Source: Brachypterus glaber
Taxonomy: Eukaryota; Arthropoda; Insecta; Coleoptera; Kateretidae
Length of the DNA: 64,000 bases
Direction: 5' to 3'
Assembly: GCA_958510825.1 (NCBI GenBank)
Contig: OY294054.1
Span: forward strand, 13,963,390 to 14,027,389
Shown here: positions 46,939-58,090 of the stretch, one piece after another
Layout of the letters: every line of letters begins with the position of its first letter
Position numbering within the stretch: the stretch's first letter is position 1
Notes under the pieces: generated by a model
Databases searched by the model: none
Told to the model about the DNA's origin: nothing
What the model saw: the letters and a program-made list of their open reading frames with translations, nothing else
Made by a program: the position numbers and the translations under genes

Positions 46939-47155
46939 TATAAACCTGAAAACGTTATTACAGTTGATAGTAGATGGAAGGTTATCGAAGGGCACGACCA
47001 TAACAACTATACTGGTACCGTATTATTTACAACTCCCTTTAACGAGATGAGCAAGGGTGTATTAGTTAGTAAACTGTTTTATACCAACAACAAGTATATT
47101 AGAGGTATAGCTGACCTAGATTTGAATCATAAGAAAATAACAGTAAACTTAGAAG
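46939..47155 (+). CDS. apolpp: Apolipophorin exon M (residues 980-1051 plus 1 nt)
   Basis: Acceptor ttttttttacag ends at 46938; consensus donor gtaagt starts at 47156; phase 0 in, phase 1 out. It reads YKPENVITVDSRWKVIEGHD, HNNYTGTVLFTTPFNEMSKG, ending ITVNLE plus the first base of a G codon. SRWKVIEGHDHNNYTGT is a strongly conserved apolipophorin I motif, so this exon anchors the family call. Sequon NYT. The next exon must start with two bases completing the codon; I find none before 64000. Confidence 0.95.
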
Positions 47156-47186
47156 GTAAGTCGTTAACATTTATAAAATAACTAAC

Positions 47187-47509
47187 ACTACCCAGACAGC
47201 ACATAAAAACCATTAGATATCCATTAGACAGCCCTATATCCACTGAAAAAAAAAGTCCACGATGGATCTCTAATGGATATTCAGTGGATATACTGAATGT
47301 CAAGTCCATGATGGATTTATAATGGATATCCGGTGGAAATTATGCTATCCCAATGGATATCTATGTCTCTATCCTGGACATAGGCGGACATTTTGATATA
47401 CATCTTGAATTTCTACTGTCAATCTAGGATATCCACTGGAGTATATCCAGGATATCCAGAGAGAATATCCCCTGGATATCTAGTAGTTATTATGTGCTGT
47501 TTGGGTAGT
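47187..47509. mobile_element. 323-bp inverted-repeat element 31 bp from exon M
   Basis: Ends actacccagacagcacataa and ttatgtgctgtttgggtagt. The interior is packed with tggatatc/gatatcca palindromes (atggatatccggtgg, ggatatccactgg, aggatatccag). No coding. It begins 31 nt after the exon M donor and leaves the gtaagt intact. Confidence 0.7.
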
Positions 47510-48060
47510 TTTATAAACTTATAGGTTTTTGGGGTGATTTTATGAACTGAACTCAAATCAACCAAATAAAATATTGACTGGCAACTAAAAATTTCTATTA
47601 AACTTAATTCTAGGAAAAATATTTTTTTTTACACTTAAATTAATAGCAAAAATTAGTTTTGATGAAATGTTTTGTTTTTTTTTTTTATGAGATAATAACA
47701 CTAAATAAAACCAGTTTAAAATGACAATACAAAATACAAAATAACTGCTATACAATCACATCTGCTAATCCATTGTGTTTCTGTAGTCGAAATTAATTTT
47801 AATTATTAATTCTGACAAAAGCCATTTTTTTTTTGGAAGAGAGAGAGAGAAGGTTATTTGTAACACTTTATGATAATTTTGTTTGCTAAATTTAACAATT
47901 TGCAAGTCTGCAAATTACCTATATCTGAATGAGAAATTGTCTGTTAAGTAAGGACAATATTGATTTTTCGAGTGCATAGATAGCATGGCAAGTAATAATG
48001 CGAGAGAATGTTGTACTAGATGCATGACATTTTGATTAGCTGCATGTATAATTAATTTAA

Positions 48061-48360
48061 TTATATATAATAATTAGAGCCTGTAACACTCTGTATGTTA
48101 TAATAGGTGTTGATACTGTTAATGTGGAACTGGATAGATAAAGCCTCGGTTTCCTCCAAAAGTCGCAGTCGCTGACGACTGCGACCGGGTAGCGCCGCTA
48201 CCGACTCGAGGAGACATCTCCAATGCATTTTAAATGTCCCTGTTTTCCTAGCTGCTGCCGAGTCGTTACTACTAACTACCGGTGGCCGTTCGTTTGGTCG
48301 CCGGTCGCTTGAAATCGCTTGAAATCCCTCCACCTCCCTCCGCCGAAACATCTCATCATC
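48061..48360 (-). other. Isolated GC-rich island with a 96-codon minus-strand frame
   Basis: About 300 bp much richer in G+C than anything nearby. The minus strand is open for 96 codons (MFRRREVEGFQAISSDRRPN ... then CLLESVAALPGRSRQRLRLL). Residue use is R/S-rich and I recognise no domain. The sequence contains small palindromes (gcgccgctaccgactcg, agtcgcagtcgctgacgact). It could be a fragment of a retroelement or of an unrelated gene exon; I cannot decide. Confidence 0.35.
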
Positions 48361-48599
48361 ATCATTTTACTCTTTTTTCTTCAACAATGTTAATAAGAGG
48401 AGGAGATTCCCCTTGATTCCGTTTGATAATTCAGAAATATTAAAAGAACCGACTTTTTAGAGATATTCATACTGACTGAAAGGCATAAACTCGCAAACAA
48501 AAAACAGCTGTTTATAAAATGGCCAGCTAACAGAATGGCTACTGGCGACTGGCGAGATCGAGGAAAACGGGTAGGGTCGTGACGACCTAATCGCGGCGC

Positions 48600-48722
48600 A
48601 TAAAGATAAATAAGTCAAAATGTTAATAATTTTGTTCGACTTTTAAATAGTTTAAAGAGATGCGTAATTTTTACGCCATGTCTGTTGTAGCGTTCCCTAA
48701 ATAAGGTGTCTGTGGCACAGGG
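48600..48722. mobile_element. Fragment of the piggyBac-like MITE (right end)
   Basis: gataaataagtcaaaatgtt ... gcgtaatttttacgccatgt ... gtgtctgtggcacaggg followed by TTAA matches the last 120 bp of 42450-43054. The left end is missing. Confidence 0.7.
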
Positions 48723-49290
48723 TTAAAATACAATAAAGAACGATGATGTTATTTATGCTCTGTTAAAAACAAAACAAACAAAAAGTATGTAGTGCTTTAA
48801 TAACCCTCATTATTTGCTTATCATAATACCCTCATTATGAAACGCAAATATTAAAAATTAGTAAAGCATTTAGAAATTCAGCACGTTCTAAACAAATTTA
48901 ATTAAATAACTTATTTCGCTCCTTTGAAGTTTAAAAACTATACATTTTCACCAGATGCTTCTACTCTATTAAGACGAAATTAGTTAAGTTTTAGTTACCT
49001 ATATTAATTTGAGAAACTTGTCGTTATTAAACATTCATGTTTCTTAATCAAAATAATAAAAATCAAATGGAAAACATACCATTTTTCATTTTTTTTTTGG
49101 GTATCTATTCTGCTTTCGAGCGGATTTTTTCCGCCTGATATTTCGGTGAATATGGGCGGAGCAACACGGTAAAATCAACTGATTTCCGCCATCTTTATTA
49201 ATCATCCTTCATAAAATACCGGCACTATAGTTACAACAATGTTGTCGTAAAATTAAATACTATGAAGTTGTTTGGAGTATTGAAGTATAT

Positions 49291-49502
49291 ACTGGGTGAT
49301 TCAGAAATAAGTACAAAATTTTACGTCCAAAAATATGATAAAAGTTCCTATAAAATTGGTCCGAAAATAAGCCCTAAGGGAGCTCCGACCCTCCTAAGGG
49401 TACATCTGAAAAGTAGTTTTTTGCCCCAAACTTTACATAGATTTTTTGATTTCATATTTTTCACCCTTTAAAATGTTGCACCTTATCTCTGAATCACCCT
49501 AT
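49291..49502. mobile_element. CTGGGTGATTCAGA inverted-repeat element
   Basis: The left end ctgggtgattcagaaa and right end tctctgaatcaccct are flanked by TA. The interior carries the ggtccgaaaataagccctaa motif of the GGTTGGTCCGGAAAT family, suggesting the tips of that family's founder. It directly abuts the next MITE. Confidence 0.6.
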
Positions 49503-49505
49503 ATA

Positions 49506-50158
49506 CAGTGCGGTCCAAAAGTCACCCCCCCCCTTTTAACTTTTGAACGAGTTGAGATATCGACTTGAAATTTAGAACTCTTAAATAAGACAACTTAAAC
49601 TATCTTTTAGCATATATTTGATATTTTCAGCTCTTAAAATGTGGGCAGGGGGCATGGGGGGCATTTTTTTAAATGGAAAGGGGGGTTGTGTGATACATCA
49701 TTTTAAAGCTTATAAAATTCTCTATTCAAACTAACATTTTTAATTTTTTTAAAAATGTTTTTTAAGTTTTTTTTATAAATTTTTATTTATGTCAACTAAA
49801 ATTAGTTTAAAAGTATAAATAACATTTTTTTATGATGAAATTAGGCATTTTTAAAAAATTATTTGTTTTTCTTAGAGGAATTTTGACATTAATACCCATT
49901 TTCAACCCCATTTTAAACATATTTTTTTTTTTTTAATTTAAAAATATGGAGTTAAATGTAGATGTATTACACGACCCCCCTTTCCATTTAAAAAAATGTG
50001 CCCCCATGCCCCCTGCCCACATTTTAAGAGCTGAAAGTATTAAATATATGCTAAAAGATAGTTTAAGTTGTCTTATTTAAAAGTTCCAAATTTGAAGTCG
50101 ATATCTCAACTGGTTCAAAAGTTAAGAAGGGGGGGGGGGTGACTTTTGGACCGCTCTG
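49506..50158. mobile_element. Tc1/mariner-like MITE (CAGTGCGGTCCAAAAGTC family), copy 2
   Basis: 653 bp between TA dinucleotides (49504-49505 and 50159-50160). The terminal arms are like those of 6265-6770, and both copies carry gggcagggg-ggcatgggggg near the inner end of the left arm. It is longer than copy 1 because the interior is less deleted. No transposase frame. Confidence 0.85.
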
Positions 50159-50642
50159 TATATGGTATAAATAAATTTATTTTAAAGTATACGATACAAC
50201 ATTTATATCTACAGTTTTAATTTTTACGATTATAATCTTAAAAATTGTATCCTGTACTTAAAAGTTGACAACAACGTTTTGTATTAATATATTTAGATTT
50301 TTCTATCAGTGTACAAGTTCCACATTTGTCTTATGGAACAAGTTTCTCCTCCCCTCGGGGACTACTAAATTATTTGCAAAACATTTAAATTAAATTATTT
50401 ATTAATTATTTCCTGCATAGATAATTTATAATAAAATTAGTCCTACACGCCGATGATTGAGGTATCCTAAATCAATAAATTTAACATTAATTAATTAATT
50501 ATCATTAATTTTGAACGTTGCGTTAGGGACGTTATGTTAACCAGAGTATACGCACACATAATTATTTTCTACACACAGAGAAATAAATACTTTAGTCACG
50601 TACATATTTGGGTTAAAGTAAATATTATATTAGTTTTACTTT

Positions 50643-51305
50643 TCCCTAGAAAAAGTCTTGTTTTTCTTTTTCTTTTTCGTTTTCGTCTCTATTCTTCTTA
50701 GTCTTCTTCTACTTCTTCCACTTCTTTTACTTTTACTTCGATTTCACCCATGTCTTTCTCTTCTTACACTACTTCAACTACTTCTATTTACTCTAATTCT
50801 TCCAGATTCAATTTTTTAACTTCTTCCACTTCTTCAACTTCTTCAACTTCTTCAACTTCTACTTCTTTACTTCTTTTACTTATTCTATTTCTCCCACTTC
50901 TTCTAGTTCTTCAACTTTCACTTTTTCTACTTACACTTTTATACTTCTCCCACTTCTTTTACCTCTTACACTTCTTTTATTTTTTCCACTTCTTCAGTTT
51001 GTTGTTTTTTAATTCTTCCATTAATTCTACTTCTTTTTCTCCTTTCAATGTTACCACTTTTTCCACTTCCCTAACTTATTTTACTTCTTCCAATTCTTTA
51101 ACCTCTCCCACTTCTTTAATTCCTTTTCTTTCACTTCTTTAATTTATTTCACTTATTCCACTTCTTCCGCTTTCCACTTTTTCCACTTCTTTCACTTTTT
51201 CCGCTTCTTCAACTTATTTTACTTCTTTCAGTTCTTTAACGTCTCCCACTTTTTTAATTCCTTCCACTTCTTTCACTTTTTCGACTTCTTCCACTTTCAA
51301 TAATT
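50643..51305 (+). repeat. Polypyrimidine (CTTCTTCCA)-type tract, 0.66 kb
   Basis: Nearly all C and T on this strand apart from scattered A, made of variants of acttcttcc. Open frames (50750-51142 and others) encode S/F/L/T-rich low-complexity peptides and are not genes. Mirror-symmetric purine/pyrimidine tracts of this size can adopt triplex (H-DNA) structures. Confidence 0.85.
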
Positions 51306-51884
51306 CTAATTTAGTCTTTTTGTTTTGATTATTCTTTTCCGTTTAGGGGGGTAAAAAATTACTTTTTATGGTAGCTCGCTTAATATTGGTCGTCTAATAC
51401 TCTAGAAGTTTTTTTTTAGATTTTTTTTGCCAATATTTTTTCTTATTTTCTAGTCAGCTCACAATTTTAAAGGATTTCTTGGGATTAACCCACATGTTTT
51501 TTAAGAAAGAAATTTCCTACGCATTTTGTAAATAAACATTTTCCGACCTAAAAACAGGCTTTCAATTTAAAGAAAAAATATTATTTTTCTGAAAGATAAA
51601 CAGTGGAAAATAGCTTTTTTTCAATTACGAACCAATCAAACTATGATAATAAAAAAGAATATTTTTATGATTGGTATTTATATTTAATATGTTACATAAA
51701 AGTAGCAAAAATTTTAATATCAAAAAGTTGGAATATTAAAAGTATGCCATATAAATGAAAATGTCGTGCAAACTAAAAAATTGCTTCGTATTTACTTATA
51801 CACAGTATGTTTTCACAAAAACTATCAGTAAGTGGCATGCCAAAATTCATTCTACATCCAAAAATATCAACAAAAAAATTCTAT

Positions 51885-52310
51885 AAAGGATGGTCCGGAA
51901 ATGAGCCCTAAGGGAACTACGGCCCTTTAAAATTTTACTGTAAATAAGGTTTTTAATTAATAATTCTTTACTTTAAGCTAGAGTGATAAGGGTTTGCATG
52001 TATATTAGTGTTAATGGGGCAGTAAGTTTGTTAATTTTTTTTTTAATTTAGGTCGTGAAAATTAAAAAATTGCTTCCTATTTACTTATAAACAGTATGTT
52101 TGCACTAAAACTATAATGGGTGATCAGTAACTGGCATGCTAAAATTTAAAAATTGATTTTACATCCAAAAAAATTTAAAAAAGTTCCTATAAAGGTTGGT
52201 CCAGAAATAAGCCCTAAGGAAGCGTGGCCCTTTAAAATTTTACTAAAAATAAGGTTTTTAATTAATAACTCTGGTACCCTTTAAGCTAGAGTAGGAGGAA
52301 GTTATATTTT
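51885..52310 (+). repeat. Two tandem fragments of the GGTTGGTCCGGAAAT family
   Basis: tggtccggaaatgagcccta (51892) and ttggtccagaaataagccct (52196) head two related ~300-bp segments that also share ttgcttcctatttacttata (51780 and 52069). They lead directly into the tandem array and look like its more diverged flank. Confidence 0.65.
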
Positions 52311-52316
52311 GTGCAA

Positions 52317-53576
52317 CCAAAATGTTACTTTTTAAAAGGCTAATACTTCTTTAATATTAAATTCATGAAGAATATGTTTTTGCTTAGTTTTAAATGAAGA
52401 ATCGCCTTGCAGCATAAACATGTTATTGTTGCTTTTTTTGTTTTCCATTCAATATGTACAACTTTGTAAGGTCGGATCTCCCTAAGGGCTTTTTTCCCGG
52501 ATCAACCTTTATATGAACTTTTCTTCATGTTTTTGGATGTAGAATAACCGTTTAAATTTTGGCATTCCAGTTATTGATTTCCCTGTATTTTCAAGAAAAA
52601 TATATATATATAAATGCTAAAGATATTGCAACCAAAATGTTACTTTTTAAAAGGCTAATACTTCTTTAATATTAAATTCATGAAGAATATGTTTTTGCTT
52701 AGTTTTAAATGAAGAATCGCCTTGCAGCATAAACATGTTATTGTTGCTTTTTTTGTTTTCCATTCAATATTTACAACTTTGTAAGGTCGGATCTCCCTTA
52801 GGGCTTTTTTCCCGGATCAACCTTTATATGAACTTTTCTTCATGTTTTTGGATGTAGAATAACCGTTTAAATTTTGGCATTCCAGTTATTGATAACCCTG
52901 TATTTTCAAGAAAAATATATATATAAATGCTAAAGATATTGCAACCAAAATGTTACTTTTTAAAAGGCTAATACTTCTTTAATATTAAATTCATGAAGAA
53001 TATGTTTTTGCTTAGTTTTAAATGAAGAATCGCCTTGCAGCATAAACATGTTATTGTTGCTTTTTTTGTTTTCCATTCAATATGTACAACTTTGTAAGGT
53101 CGGATCTCCCTTAGGGCTTTTTTCCCGGATCAACCTTTATATGAACTTTTCTTCATGTTTTTGGATGTAGAATAACCGTTTAAATTTTGGCATTCCAGTT
53201 ATTGATAACCCTGTATTTTCAAGAAAAAAATATATATATATATATATAAATGCTAAAGATATTGCCACCAAAATGTTACTTTTTAAAAGGCTAATACTTC
53301 TTTAATATTAAATTCATGAAGAATATGTTTTTGCTTAGTTTTAAATGAAGAATCGCCTTGCAGCATAAACATGTTATTGTTGCTTTTTTTTGTTTTCCAT
53401 TCAATATGTACAACTTTGTAAGGTCGGATCTCCCTTAGGGCTTTTTTCCCGGATCAACCTTTATATGAACTTTTCTTCATGTTTTTGGATGTAGAATAAC
53501 CGTTTAAATTTTGGCATTCCAGTTATTGATAACCCTGTATTTTCAAGAAAAATATATATATAAATGCTAAAGATAT
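52317..53576 (+). repeat. Four-copy tandem array, unit about 315-323 bp
   Basis: Units start with ccaaaatgttactttttaaa at 52317, 52632, 52945 and 53268. They are almost identical, including gaatcgccttgcagcataaa and aggtcggatctccc. Each ends with a ta-dinucleotide run of differing length before aaatgctaaagatat, which explains the unequal periods. High identity implies recent local amplification. No coding frame. Confidence 0.92.
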
Positions 53577-53950
53577 GGCTCCAATTTTTATAAGCGATAC
53601 TAACATATGTAGAATTTGTTAAAATAAAAAAAGTTTTAGATTGAGTCTAGTACCGGAGATTTTACGGGGAGTTGAAATCAGAAAAATAATATATTAAATC
53701 ATTTAATGTTTATTTAATGTTATTTTAATGTTTTAAAACAAAGAGAAAAAGTTTTTTTGTTTTTTTTCATTTTGTTATTTTTTATAATAAATTCAATTTA
53801 TTTGCTTTTCATATAGTTCTAGTATTTTTTCCTGTTTTCGATGACCCCCGGTAAAATCTCCGTAACTGGATTAAATGTAAAACTTTTTTATTTTTATAAA
53901 CCGTACATATTATGTGTTTGTATTTTATTATTGTATGTATATTATTGTAA

Positions 53951-55022
53951 AATAAAACAAAATATATCGTCGGCTTACAAGTAAAAGGCACTAAGTCACT
54001 TTTTTGCAAAAATGAGATTTTAATAGCACTGTAGTTAATTTTTGATTATCTATGTATAGGTAAACCGAACTAACTTCTAGGTGGACTGCCAAGGGAGTTA
54101 CCCACTATACAAAACGCACCAATTTGATTTTGATTAAAATTTTATCTGGCAATAGGCACTAAGTCACTTAGTGCACTTAGTGCGTTTTACTTGTAGATTA
54201 TTTCAAATGTTTCTGCACTAAACGACTTTCTAAAAAGAGTTAATTTATAAAACTATGATTGCTTGAATCATTTATATGATACAATATCGCGTTATTTATT
54301 GTACTGACAAACGCATTCAAATTTTAACTGATAGATTATTTTAATTTTTCTCTTAAATCCTTGGTTACTACATAAATAACAAGAATATAAGAAAAAAACT
54401 AAAGTTCGCGGCAACAGCCCTTAGAATTGCACCGAGAAGTGTTTTATCATTAATAATGATTCATTATAATTATTGTTTAGGAGATGCTTCTTTGCCGGCA
54501 CAGCCGATGGCCTCTGCAAACTGTCTTAGTTCTGGCATAGTAAGCAGTTTCATATAATTAATACTAATTAATTTTATTAAAGTCCAAAATGGAAACTTTC
54601 TTTAAACCATCAAAAAGTCCAAACCCTTCTTTTAAAAATCTAGATTTTGAAAAGGTATGTAAACATTTTGTTTTCTACTTTATAGTTATACGTTTAATTA
54701 ATAGAAGGGTTTTAGTTTTAAATAGTTGTTTTTTATATTATTTTATTGACTTAGTGCTCTTTACTTGTAAGCCGACGTCGTGGGCCTACAAGTAAAAGGC
54801 ATGTCTTTTTTCAAATTTAGTTGAATTAAACTACTTCAATGTTTCTTTATTTAACTGCAAATGGGACATCATTATGTCCAAACATGTCATTGCAATTTGC
54901 AGTAGTTTTTTTCCAAAAACAATTATTATAAAAATTAAAAAACAACAATGAAAGTTAAATTTGTCAATATCTCAAAACCATGTTTTTGTTTGGACTCTTT
55001 ACTTGTAAGCCGACGATATATT
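53951..55022. repeat. Inverted-repeat element with TTACTTGTAAGCCGACG ends
   Basis: atatatcgtcggcttacaag followed by taaaagg on the left; tttacttgtaagccgacgat followed by atat on the right. Internal copies of the same motif occur at about 54748-54800 (both orientations) and a diverged one near 54180. TA-rich flanks. No recognisable coding; the 68-codon frame at 54589 is not family-like. Confidence 0.65.
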
Positions 55023-55166
55023 TAGTTCAATGTGATCATGTAAATAGGTTATTATAAAATGTAGCTGGATGATAACTTTACGGCTGACTTATTTAACTCA
55101 AAGCCTAACCTGTACAGTTTTTCCCTGTTACATCGTCAATGGGTCGATTTTAGATCTGTAAAAAAG

Positions 55167-55945
55167 TATGTTTTTATTCGATTGATTCTAAAAGAGACAC
55201 TTTTTGTTCATGTTTTACGGGTGAAAAGTTGAACTTTGTGGCCTTAGGGCCAAAAAGTTTTTTTCGCCCGCTAACTAAAACTTGTTATTTTAAGCTTTTT
55301 AAAAAAAGGTGCTTTACCTTTACTGTAATATTTATAAATAAATATGACCTTTAGGTCACTTTTGGTCTTGAACTAACTGCTCTCTTTGACTAGATAGTTA
55401 AAAACATTTTCATACAAAATAAAAATTTCTTCTATAACATAACCTCAAAACATATGTTAGCTGATTAATCTGTATTTATCCACTAAAATAAATTAAAAAC
55501 ACAAAATTTCAATTGTAAAATCAATTTATATATTTATAATAGTCATACAACGGTTTATAAGTATTACTATTTTCATAACAGACACATTTTAACAGAAAAT
55601 AATCACCAAGATATAGCTTTTTTAATTTGAAAATGAAACCGCACGCAAAAGAAACTATTCAATTGTTTTTTTTGGCGATTTGATTGGAGAGCAATTTGTC
55701 ATGGATAAGTAATAAGACACTAAAACGAAATACTTTTTGCAATTTAAAATTAAGTATATTTTAATAATTTATTATAATTAGTAACAATCGAATAAAAAAT
55801 ATTGTATAATACACGGGCAAAAAGTTAAATTTTGATGTCGTAGGTTTATTACCCTCGGGCCGGCCCCATCGACCGGCCCTCGGCTTCTAAAAACCTACTC
55901 AATCGAAAAACTTAACTTTTTGCCCTCGTATTATAAATAACTATT
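55167..55945 (+). repeat. FseI-palindrome repeat family, copy 1
   Basis: Begins ttttattcgattgattctaa, passes ggccaaaaagtttttttcgc, and ends near cgggccggccccatcgaccg followed by gccctcgg and cttaactttttgccctcg. Copy 3 (59977-60725) is the same along its length; copy 2 (58610-58985) is inverted and internally deleted. The two ends are partly inverted (gggcaaaaagttaaat / cttaactttttgccc). Confidence 0.8.
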
Positions 55946-56611
55946 GTCCTTTTGTCTCTATCCACCATAATTTTTATTTGTTAATTTTCTAGCGTTTTTT
56001 GCCTATACAGGTTGTTTGGAATAAAATATTCTTTTAACATTTGCCCGGATACAGTTGAAAATTAAAAAAAAAAAACATATATTTTTTTAACTAAATTTTG
56101 AACGCTCATTGCTAGGTTCTTAAAATTTTCCATTTACTTTCTATCTCTACCCACAACTGTTCATCTAATTTTCGATTTTATTCATAGTCAATGTAACATT
56201 AGTTATTTATACGTATTTATTTATGTATAAAATATAAATTTATCACAACAATTTTTCACATTTAATTGAACTTTTAAGTGCATATTTATTATTTAAATAA
56301 AATTTTATTTTTAAATATGGGTCTGTTATACAGAGGTAAAACAATTACTTTTGCTTTCCCTTTATTTTTTTTTTAATTAAGAGAAATCGTGCAAAAAAAT
56401 TAACTTTTTTATTTGATTACGTTTTATATCGAAACAAATTTGGAGCAAAAATGTGTCTGTTGAGAGCTCAGTTAGTCCGACCTTTGCTTGCAAGTTATAT
56501 ACAGTTTACCAAGAACCTGTAAAAAAAAAAACACGAAATTAATAAGAATAAGAACAGTTGTTATAGGAGTAAGTTTTAAGAATTACGAATCTACAAAAAA
56601 AAAACAATAAT

Positions 56612-57473
56612 TACACAGGCCCACAAAAGAAAAAAAGTGGGCTGTGCTGGGGTTGAGACCTAACTATTCTTATGTATTTTGGGATGCTAAATACGAATCT
56701 GTCATAAAAAAAAGCACTTCATCAGCTCATTTCTGTGCTACACTGAAAAAACTGTCTGGACCCACAAAAAAAAAGTGGTCTGTGCTGTGGTTAAGACCCA
56801 CGAATTCGTATGTATTTTGGAATGCTGAACACGAATCTGCCATAAAAAAGGCACTTCATGGGCTTATTTTGTATCTACTCTGAAAAAACTGTCTGGGCCC
56901 ACAAAAAAAAGTGGTCTGTGCTGGGGTTGAGATCCACTTATTCTTATGTATTTTGGGATGCTGAACACGAATGTGTCATAAAAAAGGCACTTCATCGGCT
57001 TATTTTTTTTTCTACACTGAAAAAACAGCATGGGCCCACAAAAAAAATAGTCGTCTGTGCCGGGGTTGAGACCCACCTATTCTTATGTATTTTGGGATGC
57101 TGAACACAAATCTGTCATAAAAAAGGCACTTCATAGGCTCATTTTTTTTCTACTGGAAAAACTGTCTGGGGCCACAAAAAAAAGAGTGGTCTGTGCTGGG
57201 GTTTAGACTCACCCATTCTTATGTATTCTGAGATGGTGAACAAGAATCTGTCATAAAAAATGCACTTTAATGGCTCATTTTTTTGTTACACTAAAATAAT
57301 ATGAGATTTTTACCATTTTAGACAGTTTTTTCAGTGTAGCAAAGAAATGAGCTGATGAAGTGCCTTGTTTTATGACCGATTCGTGTTCAGCATCCCAAAA
57401 TACATAAGAGTAGGTGGGTCTCAACCCCAGCACAGACCACTTTTTTTATTTTGTGGGCCTGTGTTATTAATTG
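56612..57473. mobile_element. ACACAGGCCCACAAAA-ended element with internal tandem repeats
   Basis: Ends ttacacaggcccacaaaa and ttttgtgggcctgtgtta. Inside are four or five ~125-150-bp direct units (ggtctgtgctggggttgaga, ttcttatgtattttgggatg, aaggcacttcat, tacactgaaaaaactgtctg) followed by one unit in inverted orientation at 57315-57460. The frames at 56644-57103 are repeat products. The same terminal motif bounds 61252-62228. Confidence 0.8.
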
Positions 57474-57526
57474 AACTAACTTTACAAGAGAGCTGCGGTT
57501 CATAAAATATCCCAGTAAACACAAAA

Positions 57527-57728
57527 GGGTAAATCCATGGTAATTGTTGTTACAGCCGCAGAAAAAATGACACTTCCTTTTAAATATTTTATTAAATTAT
57601 TACTTTTTAAGGAACAATCTTTATTAATAATAACAAATAAAAAAAAATCTTTAATAATAATGTAATAAAATATTTAAAAGAAAGTGTAATTTTTTGCGGC
57701 TGTAACGACAGTTACCATGGATTTACCC
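57527..57728. mobile_element. ~200-bp foldback MITE
   Basis: gggtaaatccatggtaa then ttacagccgcagaaaaaatg pairs with tttttgcggctgtaacgaca then gttaccatggatttaccc. Inner arms ccttttaaatattttatt / aataaaatatttaaaaga. No coding. Confidence 0.75.
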
Positions 57729-57941
57729 AAAAGTCAAATTTATATATTTTGATTATTCCAGACTGTATATAAAAAAAGTATTTTGTACAAATAAATAATT
57801 TTTATTTTTTGCGAGGTGTAACCGAAGCCATGTCGTCACTTTACGGTTGGTTTGTTTTATTAAAACACAATTTCATGTTAGTTAAACAATTTTTTTTATA
57901 TTTCACTTAGCTTTATAACATATTTTACCATATCATATTGT

Positions 57942-58090
57942 TTGACCCACGGTTCTGTGGCTATCGAAAGTATGTAAAGAATGTCTGTGCCTCTCACTTG
58001 CACTCACGCACGCCTATGACGTAAAGAAGAGAGCGCGCTGGCCGTTCCGTGACACCTCTCCCTTTCGTCCAAGCTTTCTTACCGTATGGC
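57942..58090. repeat. TTTGACACACGGT inverted-repeat element, copy 2
   Basis: tttgacccacggttctgtgg then ctatcgaaag on the left; tttcgtccaagctttcttac then cgtatgg on the right. It matches 46407-46549 in opposite orientation. The middle is unusually GC-rich (gagagcgcgctggccg, cactcacgcacgc). Confidence 0.5.

Larger units (their letters stand above)
652..47155 (+). other. apolpp: Apolipophorin gene, internal part (13 exons, both ends outside the window)
   Basis: Apolipophorin II/I is the structural apolipoprotein of insect lipophorin. It is made in fat body, cleaved to apoLp-II and apoLp-I, and carries diacylglycerol, sterols and hydrocarbons in haemolymph. Joining the 13 exons gives one uninterrupted frame of 1051 codons plus 1 nt. 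All introns are GT-AG and phases match at every junction (0,0,2,2,1,0,0,0,2,1,2,0). Recognition rests on family-typical segments: VYGRMEGFEHYLES in exon A, AGLPLTINAVGTAS in C, CYWPAVDRTVGLKPCGEYHF in D, SDPTAKIYVMEYK in E and SRWKVIEGHDHNNYTG in M. Vitellogenin is less likely because there is no polyserine tract and the exon D/E motifs are apolipophorin-like. Start codon, signal peptide, vitellogenin-N domain, vWD domain and stop are not in the window. Confidence 0.93.

Noticed and set aside
50750..51142. 130-codon S/F/L/T-rich frame
   Set aside because: Translation of the polypyrimidine tract; no start context, splice phase or family support.
52317..53576. CRISPR-like array
   Set aside because: Units are over 300 bp, contiguous without short unique spacers, and the genome is eukaryotic; it is a tandem duplication.
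54589..54795. Candidate exon METFFKPSKSP... with gtatgt after DFEK
   Set aside because: No acceptor in a compatible phase-1 register and no resemblance to apolipophorin; lies inside the element 53951-55022.
56644..57103. Overlapping 70-81 codon frames
   Set aside because: Lie in the internal direct repeats of the element at 56612-57473.
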